64,000 bases of DNA, taken from NCBI RefSeq assembly GCF_900182605.1, contig NZ_FXTB01000003.1:186001-250000 (forward strand), written 5' to 3'. The notes below the pieces were generated by a model. It ran no database searches. It was not told the origin of the DNA and saw only the letters and a list, made by a program, of their open reading frames with translations. The translations under genes were made by a program, and so were the position numbers. Positions 44,904 through 53,752 of this stretch are shown piece by piece. The DNA is from Saccharicrinis carchari (GTDB taxonomy: Bacteria; Bacteroidota; Bacteroidia; Bacteroidales; Marinilabiliaceae). Within the stretch, counting starts at the first letter, position 1; each line of letters begins with the position of its first letter.

Positions 44904-45410
44904 ATGAACAAGGCGGTTTTTATTGATAGGGATGGTGTGGTTAATAGTGATGAAGGCCATTATTATGTGTATAGGGTAGAGGATTTTGTTTTTAATCCGG
45001 ATATCGAAATGGCTTTGTCGCTATTAAAAAAGGCAGGTTTTAAAACCATACTTGTTACCAATCAGGGCGGGGTGGCCAAGGGCGAGTATGATATGGAGGA
45101 GGTGCAGTTGTTGCACAATTATATGCAGGCACAGCTTGAAAAATACGGCGCTCAATTCAATGCCATCTATGTTTGCCCACATCATCATTCGGTATCGGTT
45201 TGTGATTGCCGAAAACCAAAACCTGGCATGATATATCAGGGTATACGTGATTTGAACATTGACCCACGGAAATCGTTTTTAATAGGGGACGCGGACAGGG
45301 ACATACAAGCCGGACAAGCCGCCGGGCTCAGGGCCTGTTTTAAGGTGAAAAAAAACAGCTCGATACTTGCACAGGTAGAACACATTATATCCATAAGCGA
45401 TAAGGCATGA
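44904..45410 (+). CDS. gmhB: D-glycero-alpha/beta-D-manno-heptose-1,7-bisphosphate 7-phosphatase-like HAD phosphatase
   Basis: HAD-superfamily phosphatase of the GmhB/HisB-N kind in ADP-heptose synthesis. Nucleophile motif FIDRDGVVN (Asp8/Asp10), motif II VTNQGGVAKGEY, zinc loop CPHHHSVSVCDCRKPKPGM, and motif IV FLIGDADRDIQAG. It is 168 aa. Its stop codon overlaps the start of the aminotransferase IV gene (ATGA at 45407). GmhA is elsewhere in the window. Confidence 0.88.
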   Translation: MNKAVFIDRDGVVNSDEGHYYVYRVEDFVFNPDIEMALSLLKKAGFKTILVTNQGGVAKGEYDMEEVQLLHNYMQAQLEKYGAQFNAIYVCPHHHSVSVCDCRKPKPGMIYQGIRDLNIDPRKSFLIGDADRDIQAGQAAGLRACFKVKKNSSILAQVEHIISISDKA

Positions 45411-46261
45411 TTGACTTTGTAATATATAACGGACAAACGTTTAACGCCAGGCAGGTGCCCTTAGATTATAACAACCGGGCGTTTAGGTATGGCGATGCTT
45501 TTTTTGAAAGCATAAAATGTAACGGCCATTACCCTTTACATTTCCATTTGCATTACAAGCGTATGGTAAAGGCCATGCTAAGCCTTAAAATGGATATCGC
45601 TTCATTTCCTGACGAGGAAGAATGGAAGGGGCTCATTGCTAAGTTACTGCAAAAAAACAAATCCTTTGGGGCATCGCGTGTACGCATCCAGGTGTTCAGA
45701 AGGGGCGAAGGTTTGTACACGGCACAAACCAACAAAGTAAGTTATCTTATTGAGTCCTTACCCTTAAATTCTGTTGCCTATCAGTTAAACAGCAAAGGTT
45801 TGTTGGTGGATGTGTATGACGACATGAAAAAGCAATACAGCCCCTTGTCGTTTTTTAAAAATTCAAATGCGCTTCATTACGTGCTTGCCGCAGGTTATAA
45901 AAACGAAAAAGCTATTGACGATTGCTTGCTTGTTAACGACCAAAACAAAATTATAGAAGCTGGCAGTTCTAATTTATTTTGGCTTAAAGACGGCGTTATT
46001 TTTACTCCATCTGTTTTTACAAGCTGTATCGATGGTGTTATGCGCGCCGTGATATTGGGTATATTAGAGAAGCACAATGTGTTTCAATTGATAGAAACCC
46101 GGGGAGCCACTTCGCAGGAGCTACTACAAGCCGATGAGGTTTTTATTACCAATGCCATCCAGGGTATCCAATGGGTAGTAGGCTTTAAAGAAAAACGTTA
46201 TTATTGTCAGATGTCTAAGAAACTGGTGGAGCTGTTGAATACGGAAACATTTGGAGCATAA
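45407..46261 (+). CDS. aminotransferase class IV (4-amino-4-deoxychorismate lyase-like)
   Basis: Fold-type IV PLP enzyme of the branched-chain aminotransferase/ADC lyase group. N-terminal FRYGDAFFESIKCNG, PLP lysine in SFFKNSNALHYVLAA (Lys about residue 148), and EAGSSNLFWLKDG plus TPSVFTSCIDGVMR. It is 284 aa. The translational overlap with gmhB shows one operon; a terminator follows. PabC-like folate function is possible but not proven; other options are branched-chain or D-amino acid transamination. Confidence 0.85.
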   Translation: MIDFVIYNGQTFNARQVPLDYNNRAFRYGDAFFESIKCNGHYPLHFHLHYKRMVKAMLSLKMDIASFPDEEEWKGLIAKLLQKNKSFGASRVRIQVFRRGEGLYTAQTNKVSYLIESLPLNSVAYQLNSKGLLVDVYDDMKKQYSPLSFFKNSNALHYVLAAGYKNEKAIDDCLLVNDQNKIIEAGSSNLFWLKDGVIFTPSVFTSCIDGVMRAVILGILEKHNVFQLIETRGATSQELLQADEVFITNAIQGIQWVVGFKEKRYYCQMSKKLVELLNTETFGA

Positions 46262-46291
46262 AAAAAAGGCAAGCCACAGGCTGCCTTTTTT
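46262..46291 (+). terminator. Rho-independent terminator after the gmhB operon
   Basis: AAAAAAGGC then AGCC-ACA-GGCT then GCCTTTTTT forms a long stem with a small bulge and a T run. Its A/T flanks also let it serve the convergent glyS gene. Confidence 0.85.
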
Positions 46292-46323
46292 ATATTCACA
46301 AATCTTTTTCCTTTTATCGAATG

Positions 46324-47877
46324 CTAAACCAGTGATTTAAGCAAATTCTTCATACTTACCTTCTCCTCCAAAATATTATTCAGGTCGGCTATGTTTACAC
46401 GTTCCTGTTCCATGGTATCGCGGTAACGGATAGTAACGGTATTGTCCTCCAGGGTTTGATGATCAACCGTTATGCAGAAGGGCGTTCCAATGGCGTCCTG
46501 ACGACGGTAGCGCTTGCCTATGGAATCTTTTTCGTCGTACTGAAGGTTGAAATCGAATTTCAGGCTGTCTACAATTTCCCGTGCTTTTTCGGGCAAGCCG
46601 GCTTTCTTTAGCAAGGGCAATACGGCCATCTTTATAGGTGCCAGGATGGCAGGCAACTTCAACAACACACGCGTCTCCTTTTTACCTTTGGTATCTACCA
46701 CCTCGTCTTCGGTATAAGCACCGGCCAAAATACTCAGGAACATGCGGTCTACACCAATGGAGGTTTCTACCACATAAGGCACGTAACTTTTGTTAAGTTC
46801 CGGATCGAAATATTGTAGCTTTTTACCCGAATATTCCTGATGCTGCGCCAGGTCGTAATCGGTGCGTGAGTGAATCCCCTCTACCTCTTTAAAGCCAAAA
46901 GGCATGCGATATTCAATATCAGTGGCGGCATTGGCATAGTGTGCCAGCTTTTCGTGGTCGTGAAAACGGTAGTTCTCGTCGCCCATCCCCAGCGATTTAT
47001 GCCATTTCATGCGAAAGTCCTTCCAATACTCAAACCACTGCATCTCATCGCCGGGACGCACAAAAAACTGCAGCTCCATTTGCTCAAACTCTCGCATGCG
47101 AAAAATAAACTGACGGGCTACTATCTCGTTCCTGAAAGCCTTACCTATCTGTGCAATGCCAAAAGGAATCTTCATGCGTCCGGTTTTCTGAACGTTCAGG
47201 TAATTAACAAATATGCCCTGCGCTGTTTCGGGGCGCAGATAAATTTTACTGGCACCCTCGGCGGTAGAACCAATCTCGGTAGAGAACATCAGGTTAAACT
47301 GACGCACATCAGTCCAGTTTTTAGTGCCCGAAATAGGACAGGCAATTTCATAATCGATAATAATCTGTTTTAAATCCTCCAGATCGTTATTGTTTAATGC
47401 TGCCGAAAAACGAGTGTGTATCTCGTTTATCTTCTCCTGGTTGGCCAGCACACGCGGGTTGGTGCTTTTAAACTGGTCCTCGTCGAAGGACTCCCCAAAA
47501 CGCTTTTGGGCTTTACTCACCTCTTTTTCTATTTTTACCTCAAACTTCTGTATTAAATCCTCGATAAGCACATCGGCACGATAGCGTTTTTTACTTTCTT
47601 TGTTGTCAATCAGCGGGTCGTTAAAGGCATCTACATGCCCCGAGGCTTTCCAGGTGGTAGGGTGCATAAATATGGCAGAATCGAGTCCCACCACGTTTTC
47701 GTTGAGTTTAACCATGGAATCGTACCAATACTTTTTTATGTTGTTTTTTAATTCAACACCCATTTGCCCATAGTCGTACACGGCACTTAATCCGTCGTAA
47801 ATCTCGCTACTCTGAAACACGAAGCCATACTCTTTACAGTGGGCTACCAATTTTTTAAATACATCCTCCTGCGCCAT
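46324..47877 (-). CDS. glyS: glycine--tRNA ligase (dimeric class II)
   Basis: Charges tRNA-Gly; single-chain alpha2 type. Motif 1/2/3 regions: IYDGLSAVYDYGQMGVELKN, RPETAQGIFVNYLNVQKTGR, GKAFRNEIVARQFIFRMREF and GVDRMFLSILAGAYTED, and an anticodon-binding domain (AILAPIKMAVLPLLKKAGL, YRRQDAIGTPFCITVD). It is 517 aa. It is transcribed leftward, convergent with the gmhB operon and divergent from nadB. Confidence 0.96.
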   Translation of the reverse strand: MAQEDVFKKLVAHCKEYGFVFQSSEIYDGLSAVYDYGQMGVELKNNIKKYWYDSMVKLNENVVGLDSAIFMHPTTWKASGHVDAFNDPLIDNKESKKRYRADVLIEDLIQKFEVKIEKEVSKAQKRFGESFDEDQFKSTNPRVLANQEKINEIHTRFSAALNNNDLEDLKQIIIDYEIACPISGTKNWTDVRQFNLMFSTEIGSTAEGASKIYLRPETAQGIFVNYLNVQKTGRMKIPFGIAQIGKAFRNEIVARQFIFRMREFEQMELQFFVRPGDEMQWFEYWKDFRMKWHKSLGMGDENYRFHDHEKLAHYANAATDIEYRMPFGFKEVEGIHSRTDYDLAQHQEYSGKKLQYFDPELNKSYVPYVVETSIGVDRMFLSILAGAYTEDEVVDTKGKKETRVLLKLPAILAPIKMAVLPLLKKAGLPEKAREIVDSLKFDFNLQYDEKDSIGKRYRRQDAIGTPFCITVDHQTLEDNTVTIRYRDTMEQERVNIADLNNILEEKVSMKNLLKSLV

Positions 47878-47988
47878 AATATTTTATATAAGATATGAAT
47901 AGATTAAATTTAATTAGCTCATCCTTTCCGGGAGCCGTCATTGAATATAAGTTGTTTGCGGATGCAAAAATAGTCCAAATTTCGTTTT

Positions 47989-48032
47989 TTCCGAATTATT
48001 CCCGATTCGGAATAGCTAAATAGCTATATTTG
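47989..48032 (+). promoter_or_regulatory. nadB promoter with an adjacent inverted repeat
   Basis: TTCCGAAT (47989-47996) and ATTCGGAA (48005-48012) form a perfect 8-bp dyad with an 8-bp spacer, ending 12 bp before the -7 box TATATTTG (48025-48032). The position covers the -33 region, as expected for a repressor operator. Confidence 0.45.
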
Positions 48033-48074
48033 TTGCATATAATGCGATAAAATAAGGGGAAATACAATTTTGGT

Positions 48075-49649
48075 ATGAGAAAAAAAGTTGATTTTCTGGT
48101 CATTGGTTCCGGAATAGCCGGTTTGAGCTTCGCACTTAAAGTGGCACCATACGGAAAGGTGTTGGTGATCAGTAAAACCAAGCTGGCCGAGACCAATACA
48201 GCCTATGCACAAGGAGGTATTGCCGCTGTAACCTATAAACCGGATGATTTTAAGAAGCATATGGAGGACACGATGGTTGCAGGTGATCATCTCTCGAATC
48301 CGGATGCCGTAAAAATGGTAATCGAAAACGCACCACAACAAATAAAACAGCTGGTGGAGTGGGGCACCGGTTTCGATAAAACCGAAGATGGAAAATACGA
48401 TTTGCATAAAGAGGGCGGACATTCCGAATACCGTATCCTGCATCATCTCGATAATACCGGTCATGAAATACAACGTGCTTTGCTTGAAAAAGCCAGGCAA
48501 CATCACAATATTGAGTTTGCCGAAAATTTTTATGCCGTAGATATTATCACACAGCACCATTTGGGCGAGATTACCTTTCGCTGGCGCACCGATGTAAAGT
48601 GTTTTGGTGCTTATGTGTTGAATGAAAAAACAGGTAAGGTAGATACCATACTGTCTAAAATAACGATGATGGCCACCGGGGGTATTGGGAATATTTACCA
48701 AACCACCACCAACCCTACCATTGCTACGGGCGATGGCATTGCAATGGTATATCGTGCCAAGGGGATAATTGAAAATATGGAGTTTGTGCAGTTCCATCCT
48801 ACCTCCTTGTATAATCCCAAAGAACGTCCTTCGTTTTTAATTACTGAGGCCATGCGCGGTTATGGTGCCATATTAAAAAAAGGTAATGGCCAGGCCTTTA
48901 TGGAAAAATATGATCCGCGCGGAAGTCTGGCTCCCCGCGATATTGTGGCTCGGGCTATCGACAGCGAAATGAAAAATACGGGCGAAGATTTCGTTTATTT
49001 GGATGTAACACATAAAAATGCCGAAGAAACAAAGATGCATTTTCCTACCATCTACCATAAATGCCTGGAGCTGGGTATCGATATTACTAAGGATATGATT
49101 CCGGTGGTACCCGCGGCGCATTACCTGTGTGGGGGTATCAAAGTGGATTTAAAGGGACGTACCTCGATACTTAATATGTATGCTGCAGGCGAGTGTTCTT
49201 CAACGGGTTTGCACGGTGCCAACCGCCTGGCCAGCAATTCGTTGCTTGAAGCCATTGTGTATGCCGATGTGGCAGCTGAAGATGCCGCGCGGCAGGTACG
49301 TACCATTAGGCATAAAACACAGATACCCAGTTGGAACGATGAGGGAACTACGCACAACGAGGAAATGGTGCTGATAACGCAAACCAACAAGGAAGTAGAG
49401 CAGATTATGAGCAACTATGTGGGTATAGTGCGATCCAACCTTCGCTTAAAAAGAGCCTTAGACAGATTGGAGCTGATTTATCGTGAAACGGAAACGCTTT
49501 TCGACGATTCCATCGTAACCAGGGAGCTGTGCCAGTTGCGTAACAAGATAAATGTGGGCTACCTTGTTATCCGTATGGCCATGATGCGCAAGGAGAGTCG
49601 CGGCTTACATTATACTGTAGACCAGAACAAGCTGCGTACTAAACGATAA
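48075..49649 (+). CDS. nadB: L-aspartate oxidase
   Basis: FAD-dependent oxidation of aspartate to iminoaspartate, first step of de novo NAD synthesis. FAD-binding motif DFLVIGSGIAGLSFALKVA (residues 6-24), NTAYAQGGIAAVTY, EGGHSEYRILHHLDNTGHEI, VQFHPTSLY, and the FAD-contact GLHGANRLASNSLLE. It is 524 aa. nadA and nadC are not adjacent, and the next genes are glycosyltransferases, so the gene probably stands alone. Confidence 0.95.
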   Translation: MRKKVDFLVIGSGIAGLSFALKVAPYGKVLVISKTKLAETNTAYAQGGIAAVTYKPDDFKKHMEDTMVAGDHLSNPDAVKMVIENAPQQIKQLVEWGTGFDKTEDGKYDLHKEGGHSEYRILHHLDNTGHEIQRALLEKARQHHNIEFAENFYAVDIITQHHLGEITFRWRTDVKCFGAYVLNEKTGKVDTILSKITMMATGGIGNIYQTTTNPTIATGDGIAMVYRAKGIIENMEFVQFHPTSLYNPKERPSFLITEAMRGYGAILKKGNGQAFMEKYDPRGSLAPRDIVARAIDSEMKNTGEDFVYLDVTHKNAEETKMHFPTIYHKCLELGIDITKDMIPVVPAAHYLCGGIKVDLKGRTSILNMYAAGECSSTGLHGANRLASNSLLEAIVYADVAAEDAARQVRTIRHKTQIPSWNDEGTTHNEEMVLITQTNKEVEQIMSNYVGIVRSNLRLKRALDRLELIYRETETLFDDSIVTRELCQLRNKINVGYLVIRMAMMRKESRGLHYTVDQNKLRTKR

Positions 49650-49668
49650 ACGCTATACATCATTTGCC

Positions 49669-50946
49669 ATGAAAGTACTGATTATTAATAAATCCTTACA
49701 CAAAGGAGGCGCTGCCATTGCTGCCAAAAGGCTGTTCGATGCCCTAAAAGGCAATGGAGTTGATGTGAAGATGCTGGTAGAGGAGGGAGCAGTAGATATT
49801 TCTGGCGAAGCGGAATATATAAAATGTATCGCCAACAGCAAGTCCAGGAGATGGAAAGCATTTTTTCGCTTTGCATTGGAGCGATTGTATTTTTTGCCCC
49901 ACGAAAAAAACAAGTCCGTCCGTTATCAGTTTTCGCCGGCCAAGGTTGGGGTGGATATCAGCCGGCATCCCTGGGTGCAGGAAGCTGACATCATCCATCT
50001 GCATTGGATCAATCATGGTTTTTTGTCGTTGAGCGGATTGCAAAAGCTTTTTGCACTGAACAAACCCATTGTGTGGACCATGCACGATATGTGGCCTTTT
50101 ACGGGTGGTTGCCACTACGCCGGTAATTGTAACAGGTTTACCAAGGCCTGTGGTAATTGTCCGCTGCTCGGCTCACCCCAACAGGACGATCTATCGGCAG
50201 GTAATTATCAGGATAAAAAAAATATATGGAACCAAGCGCACATACATGCAGTTGGTTGCAGTCAGTGGATGGCCAAGCTGGCACAAAAAAGCGGATTGAT
50301 GCAGCAACAGCAGGTGAGCGCTATTCCCAATCCCATCGACACGGATGTTTTTAAACCCCTGAATAAAAAGGAGTGCCGCGAGGCATACGGCTTTCCGGCG
50401 GATAAAAAATTGCTGTTGTTTGGTGCAGCCAATATTAACGATCCCCGTAAAGGAGTGAAGCATCTGATACAGGCGTTGTCTGTTTTAAACCATAATCATC
50501 CGCATTTACGCAAAGAAATGGAGTTGGTGGTTTTTGGAAAGTGTAACGAACAGCTATTGAACAACTTGCCCTACAAGTGGCACAATATTGCATTTTTGAA
50601 TGATGTGCATAAAATTGTGCGGCTTTATAATTGTGCCGATGCTTTTGTGCTTCCTTCGTTAGAAGATAACCTGCCCAATACCGTGATGGAATCGCTGGCG
50701 TGTGGAGTTCCGGTAGTCGCTTTTAACATTGGCGGGGTGCCCCAAATGGTACAATCCGGCACCACCGGATACCTGGCCAAGTCAAAAAACAATGATGATC
50801 TGGCACAGGGTATCTATCATATTTTGTATGAAAATGAATCCGAAAAACTACTGCGTTCGGCGCGGGAGTTTGTTATCCAAAATTACTCGAACAAAGTTAT
50901 TGCACAACGCTACAACGCTTTATACACCTCGCTTTTTAATAAATAA
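49669..50946 (+). CDS. glycosyltransferase family 4 protein
   Basis: GT-B fold sugar transferase. Start KVLIINKSLHKGGAAIAAKR; the C-terminal nucleotide-sugar domain has LLLFGAANINDPRKGVKHLI and the EX7E signature in PSLEDNLPNTVMESLACGVP, then FNIGGVPQMVQSGTTGYLAK. A cysteine-containing stretch GGCHYAGNCNRFTKACGNCP is typical of a subgroup of WcaC-like transferases. It is 425 aa. It is followed immediately by a GT2 gene, so both probably build an extracellular or surface polysaccharide. Confidence 0.9.
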   Translation: MKVLIINKSLHKGGAAIAAKRLFDALKGNGVDVKMLVEEGAVDISGEAEYIKCIANSKSRRWKAFFRFALERLYFLPHEKNKSVRYQFSPAKVGVDISRHPWVQEADIIHLHWINHGFLSLSGLQKLFALNKPIVWTMHDMWPFTGGCHYAGNCNRFTKACGNCPLLGSPQQDDLSAGNYQDKKNIWNQAHIHAVGCSQWMAKLAQKSGLMQQQQVSAIPNPIDTDVFKPLNKKECREAYGFPADKKLLLFGAANINDPRKGVKHLIQALSVLNHNHPHLRKEMELVVFGKCNEQLLNNLPYKWHNIAFLNDVHKIVRLYNCADAFVLPSLEDNLPNTVMESLACGVPVVAFNIGGVPQMVQSGTTGYLAKSKNNDDLAQGIYHILYENESEKLLRSAREFVIQNYSNKVIAQRYNALYTSLFNK

Positions 50947-50947
50947 A

Positions 50948-51697
50948 ATGCCCACTCCTCCTAAAATATCCATCATCACCGTAGTGTATAACGGAGCCGC
51001 CACATTGGAAGCCACCATAAAAAGCATCGCTTGTCAAACGTACAAAAACGTGGAGTATATTGTGGTGGATGGAAATTCTACCGATACCACCCTCGACATA
51101 ATTAAAACCTACGCTGAGGTTATTGATAAATGGATAAGCGAAGACGACAAAGGTATTTACGATGCCATGAACAAAGGTATGGACCTGGCTACCGGCGATT
51201 ACTTGTGGTTTATGAATTCGGGCGACCGGATAGCTCAACCCACCACCCTGAAGCAAGCCATAGATAGTATGCCCGATGCGGATATTTATTATGGCGAAAC
51301 CGTGATGATAGGCAGTGACGGAAAAGAAATAGGCGATAGACGATTAAAAATACCGGATTCATTGACTTTTGAGAGTTTTAAGCGCGGTATGCTGGTCAGC
51401 CATCAATCGTTTATCGTAAAAAGCAGTCTGGTACAACACTACGATGTAAAATACAATTACTCGGCCGATTTTCAGTGGTGCCTGCAAGCCATAAAAAAAG
51501 CTCAAACCATTTGTAACACCCGGTTGGTGCTCTCTGAATTTTTAGATGGCGGTTTTACCAAACAAAACATTGTACCCGGTTTAAAAGAACGTTTCCGCAT
51601 CATGGTTCAACATTACGGACTGGCCTCAACTCTCTACCATCATGTTTTTATCGCCCTTAAATTTTTTGGTTTCGTAATACGCCATAAACGGTTTTAA
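50948..51697 (+). CDS. glycosyltransferase family 2 protein (WcaA/colanic-type)
   Basis: GT-A fold transferase. ISIITVVYNGAATLEATIKS, the donor motif EYIVVDGNSTDTTLDII and DYLWFMNSGDRI (metal-binding DxD-like) are visible, followed by GMLVSHQSFIVKSS. 249 aa from MPTPPKISII. The same frame is open upstream to 50729, inside the GT4 gene, but that part is a shadow. The start is 1 bp after the GT4 stop. Sugar and acceptor are unknown. Confidence 0.9.
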   Translation: MPTPPKISIITVVYNGAATLEATIKSIACQTYKNVEYIVVDGNSTDTTLDIIKTYAEVIDKWISEDDKGIYDAMNKGMDLATGDYLWFMNSGDRIAQPTTLKQAIDSMPDADIYYGETVMIGSDGKEIGDRRLKIPDSLTFESFKRGMLVSHQSFIVKSSLVQHYDVKYNYSADFQWCLQAIKKAQTICNTRLVLSEFLDGGFTKQNIVPGLKERFRIMVQHYGLASTLYHHVFIALKFFGFVIRHKRF

Positions 51698-52043
51698 AGC
51701 CTATTATTTATTCATTGTAGCTTTTATTACAACCTTTGTAATTTAATTAAGTACCAGTGCTGTATTTTTGTGCTTATTTAACGGAGTTGTCGAACGTAAT
51801 TCCGTTATTATACACCCTAATTTACCTCTTCTTATTTAATTTGAACACTAAATTACTAATTATTTTTACGGTAATATGTTATTATTAATTGCTATACAAT
51901 GCAGGTAATGAGTGCTTTGAAGTTTGTCACGCTTTTGTCACGTAAAAAAATTGCTTTTTAGTATTTATTTTTAGAGTTTTGCCTATGTATATATATGATA
52001 AATGCATAAAAATACGTTAAACGCTGTGATCATTAACATATAT
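51698..52043. other. AT-rich upstream region of the peptide-export locus
   Basis: Marks the change from core genes to the accessory region. It contains a possible -7 box TATTTTTG (51763-51770) and two exact TTTGTCACG repeats one helical turn apart (51923-51942, listed separately). No gene is seen. Confidence 0.55.
51923..51942. promoter_or_regulatory. direct repeats TTTGTCACG, 11 bp apart
   Basis: TTTGTCACG at 51923-51931 and 51934-51942, exact copies separated by one helical turn, about 105 bp upstream of the first HTH-GG gene. A partial match (TTTTTTTCACG) occurs in the HlyD-ABC intergenic region near 53628. Spacing on one DNA face suits binding of a dimer or two monomers of a regulator. 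Confidence 0.4.
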
Positions 52044-52046
52044 ATG

Positions 52047-52361
52047 ATGACCTTAAACGACAAAAGCGAACAAATTGACTTTCTGGCTACTTTGATCGTG
52101 AGAAAAAGAAACGGAAAGGCCTGCCAATTGGCCAAAAGAATTAACGTTTTGAGGAGCAAACTGTATGATATGTTTAATGACCTAAAACTATTGGGCGTTG
52201 ATATTAAATACGACAGGAGGTTGAACACTTTTTATTATGGCAACAACCTACGGGTAAAGGTAAATATACCTATTGAGATTATTAGCGAAAAAGAAATAGG
52301 GACGATAAATGGCGGTAAGTTTTACCGATCTCCCTCTAAGGATTTACTTTTTTTAAACTGA
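52047..52361 (+). CDS. HTH protein with C-terminal double-glycine leader motif and tail (first copy)
   Basis: 104 aa from MTLNDKSEQI; the frame is open from 52002, with other ATGs at 52044 and 52002. Residues about 10-45 form a helix-turn-helix (RKRNGKACQLAKRINVLRSK, LYDMFNDLKLLGVDIKYDRR), ending like winged-helix HTH_11 proteins with LNTFYYG. The C-terminus is IISEKEIGTINGG (a class II bacteriocin/GG leader signature, GG at about 89-90) followed by a 14-residue tail KFYRSPSKDLLFLN. It is first gene of the export locus, before HlyD (33-bp gap). The tail is probably cut off and exported by the C39 transporter. This is inferred. Confidence 0.75.
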   Translation: MTLNDKSEQIDFLATLIVRKRNGKACQLAKRINVLRSKLYDMFNDLKLLGVDIKYDRRLNTFYYGNNLRVKVNIPIEIISEKEIGTINGGKFYRSPSKDLLFLN

Positions 52362-52394
52362 GCTTAATTCTATTTACAGCATAAAACCTCTACG

Positions 52395-53561
52395 ATGTAC
52401 AAGCAAATTTTCCCTGCCGAAATAGTTCAGCATACCGCAGAGTATCAGTATGCAAAGAACGATAAGCCATTTATTTACATCTATCTTTCATTGATGCTTT
52501 TGTTACTGGGGTTTATTATTGTACTTCCTCTAATCCATATCGACATCACTACACAAGGTAGAGGAATTATTAAAACTCGCCTTGAAAGTAGTTCGATACA
52601 AACCGGTACATACGGATTGGTTGAGCACTGTTGGCTACGTGAAGGACAAAAAGTTTTTAAAGGCGATACGCTTTTAATATTGAACACGGATAATATTAAA
52701 GAGCAGATTAATCATATTACAAAATCAATTGCGGACAATAAAATTTTTATAAACGATCTAAGCAAGCTCATTCTCAATAAGCAAAAGTTACAATCGCCCA
52801 AGTATCGCCAGGAATTCATTCAATTTCAGGCAAAAGTGCAAGAGTACGACATAAAGCTAAAGTTATTAAAAAAGGATTTTGCTATGTCGGAACACCTCTT
52901 TAACGAAGAGGTAATTGCAGAAATGGAGTTTTTGCAAAAAAAGAGTGCTTATGAGACCTTGCTGGCCGAGAAAAAATTGTTTGAACGGCAAAAAATAAAC
53001 CAATGGCAAGCAGAAAAAACAAACCTTGAATTTGAAAATAAAGAGTTGGCATCGAATTTAACGAAACAGGTTAAAAATGAAAAACAATATGTGGTAACAG
53101 CCCCCACCACCGGCACAATTTTTCAAACCAAGGGTATTCAATCAGGTAGTTTCTTATCACCGGGACAAGTTATAGCACAAATTTCGCCCGATGAAGAAAT
53201 AATTGCAGAATGTTACATTTCCCCCTCCGATATAGGTTTTATTAATATGGACCAAGGGGTCAGTTTTCAAATTGACGCCTTCAATTATAATCAATGGGGA
53301 CTTATTGAGGGTAAGGTGATCGGTATTTCTGAAGATATAATAAGTATCGATAATTCGCCGGTTTTTAAAATTCAATGCCAACTCGCTGCTAAAAATCTCC
53401 AATTAAAATCAGGGCATAAAGGATACCTTAAAAAAGGAATGACTTTAACGGGTCGTTTCTTTTTGAACGAAAGAACTTTATACCAATTACTGTACGACAA
53501 AATGGATGATTGGCTGAACCCCAACTTGGCCAAGCTAAAACCAATAAAGGGTTTAGCTTGA
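52395..53561 (+). CDS. HlyD family secretion protein (adaptor of peptide exporter)
   Basis: Periplasmic adaptor for type I-like peptide export. One N-terminal membrane helix (FIYIYLSLMLLLLGFIIVLP, about residues 25-45), barrel-sandwich halves (TTQGRGIIKTRLESSSIQTG; VVTAPTTGTIFQTKGIQSGS), a long coiled-coil hairpin between (EMEFLQKKSAYETLLAEKKL), and a C-terminal region GYLKKGMTLTGRFFLNERTL. It is 388 aa. It precedes the C39 ABC transporter by 191 bp, a region full of inverted repeats. A diverged 138-bp copy of its 5' part is at 62047-62184. An outer-membrane partner is not in the window. Confidence 0.9.
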   Translation: MYKQIFPAEIVQHTAEYQYAKNDKPFIYIYLSLMLLLLGFIIVLPLIHIDITTQGRGIIKTRLESSSIQTGTYGLVEHCWLREGQKVFKGDTLLILNTDNIKEQINHITKSIADNKIFINDLSKLILNKQKLQSPKYRQEFIQFQAKVQEYDIKLKLLKKDFAMSEHLFNEEVIAEMEFLQKKSAYETLLAEKKLFERQKINQWQAEKTNLEFENKELASNLTKQVKNEKQYVVTAPTTGTIFQTKGIQSGSFLSPGQVIAQISPDEEIIAECYISPSDIGFINMDQGVSFQIDAFNYNQWGLIEGKVIGISEDIISIDNSPVFKIQCQLAAKNLQLKSGHKGYLKKGMTLTGRFFLNERTLYQLLYDKMDDWLNPNLAKLKPIKGLA

Positions 53562-53716
53562 CCAAGTTGCTCGGCAAAATTTAAAAACGCATATTATAAA
53601 ATTATGAGGTTTAATATTAATGTTTTTTTCACGTCAACAACGATGCGTTTTAAATTTTGCTTACGTGCCTTTTCTCTAATATTCTGCCATTTTTTGGCAG
53701 AATATTAGAGAAAAGG
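53522..53716. repeat. three consecutive inverted repeats between hlyD and the ABC transporter
   Basis: IR1: arms about 53522-53539 and 53552-53569 (18 bp with a mismatch), overlapping the hlyD stop codon. IR2: arms 53574-53592 and 53643-53660 (18 bp plus one bulged base) enclosing 50 bp. IR3: arms 53668-53689 and 53695-53716, a perfect 22-bp stem with a T5 loop. None is followed by a T run. The block covers the intergenic space, suggesting a structured RNA that sets the level of transporter expression or protects upstream mRNA. Confidence 0.8.
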
Positions 53717-53752
53717 AAACAACCCAATTAACCGAACTTAAAAAAAACAGCC

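Noticed and set aside
48024-48797. Long minus-strand ORF opposite nadB (257 codons)
   Set aside because: Antisense shadow of nadB; the nadB frame has clear FAD-binding and catalytic motifs.
53593-53642. IR2 as a Bacteroidota invertible promoter
   Set aside because: The enclosed segment is only 50 bp, much shorter than known invertible promoters, and contains no TAnnTTTG box in either orientation; kept only as an alternative in the finding.
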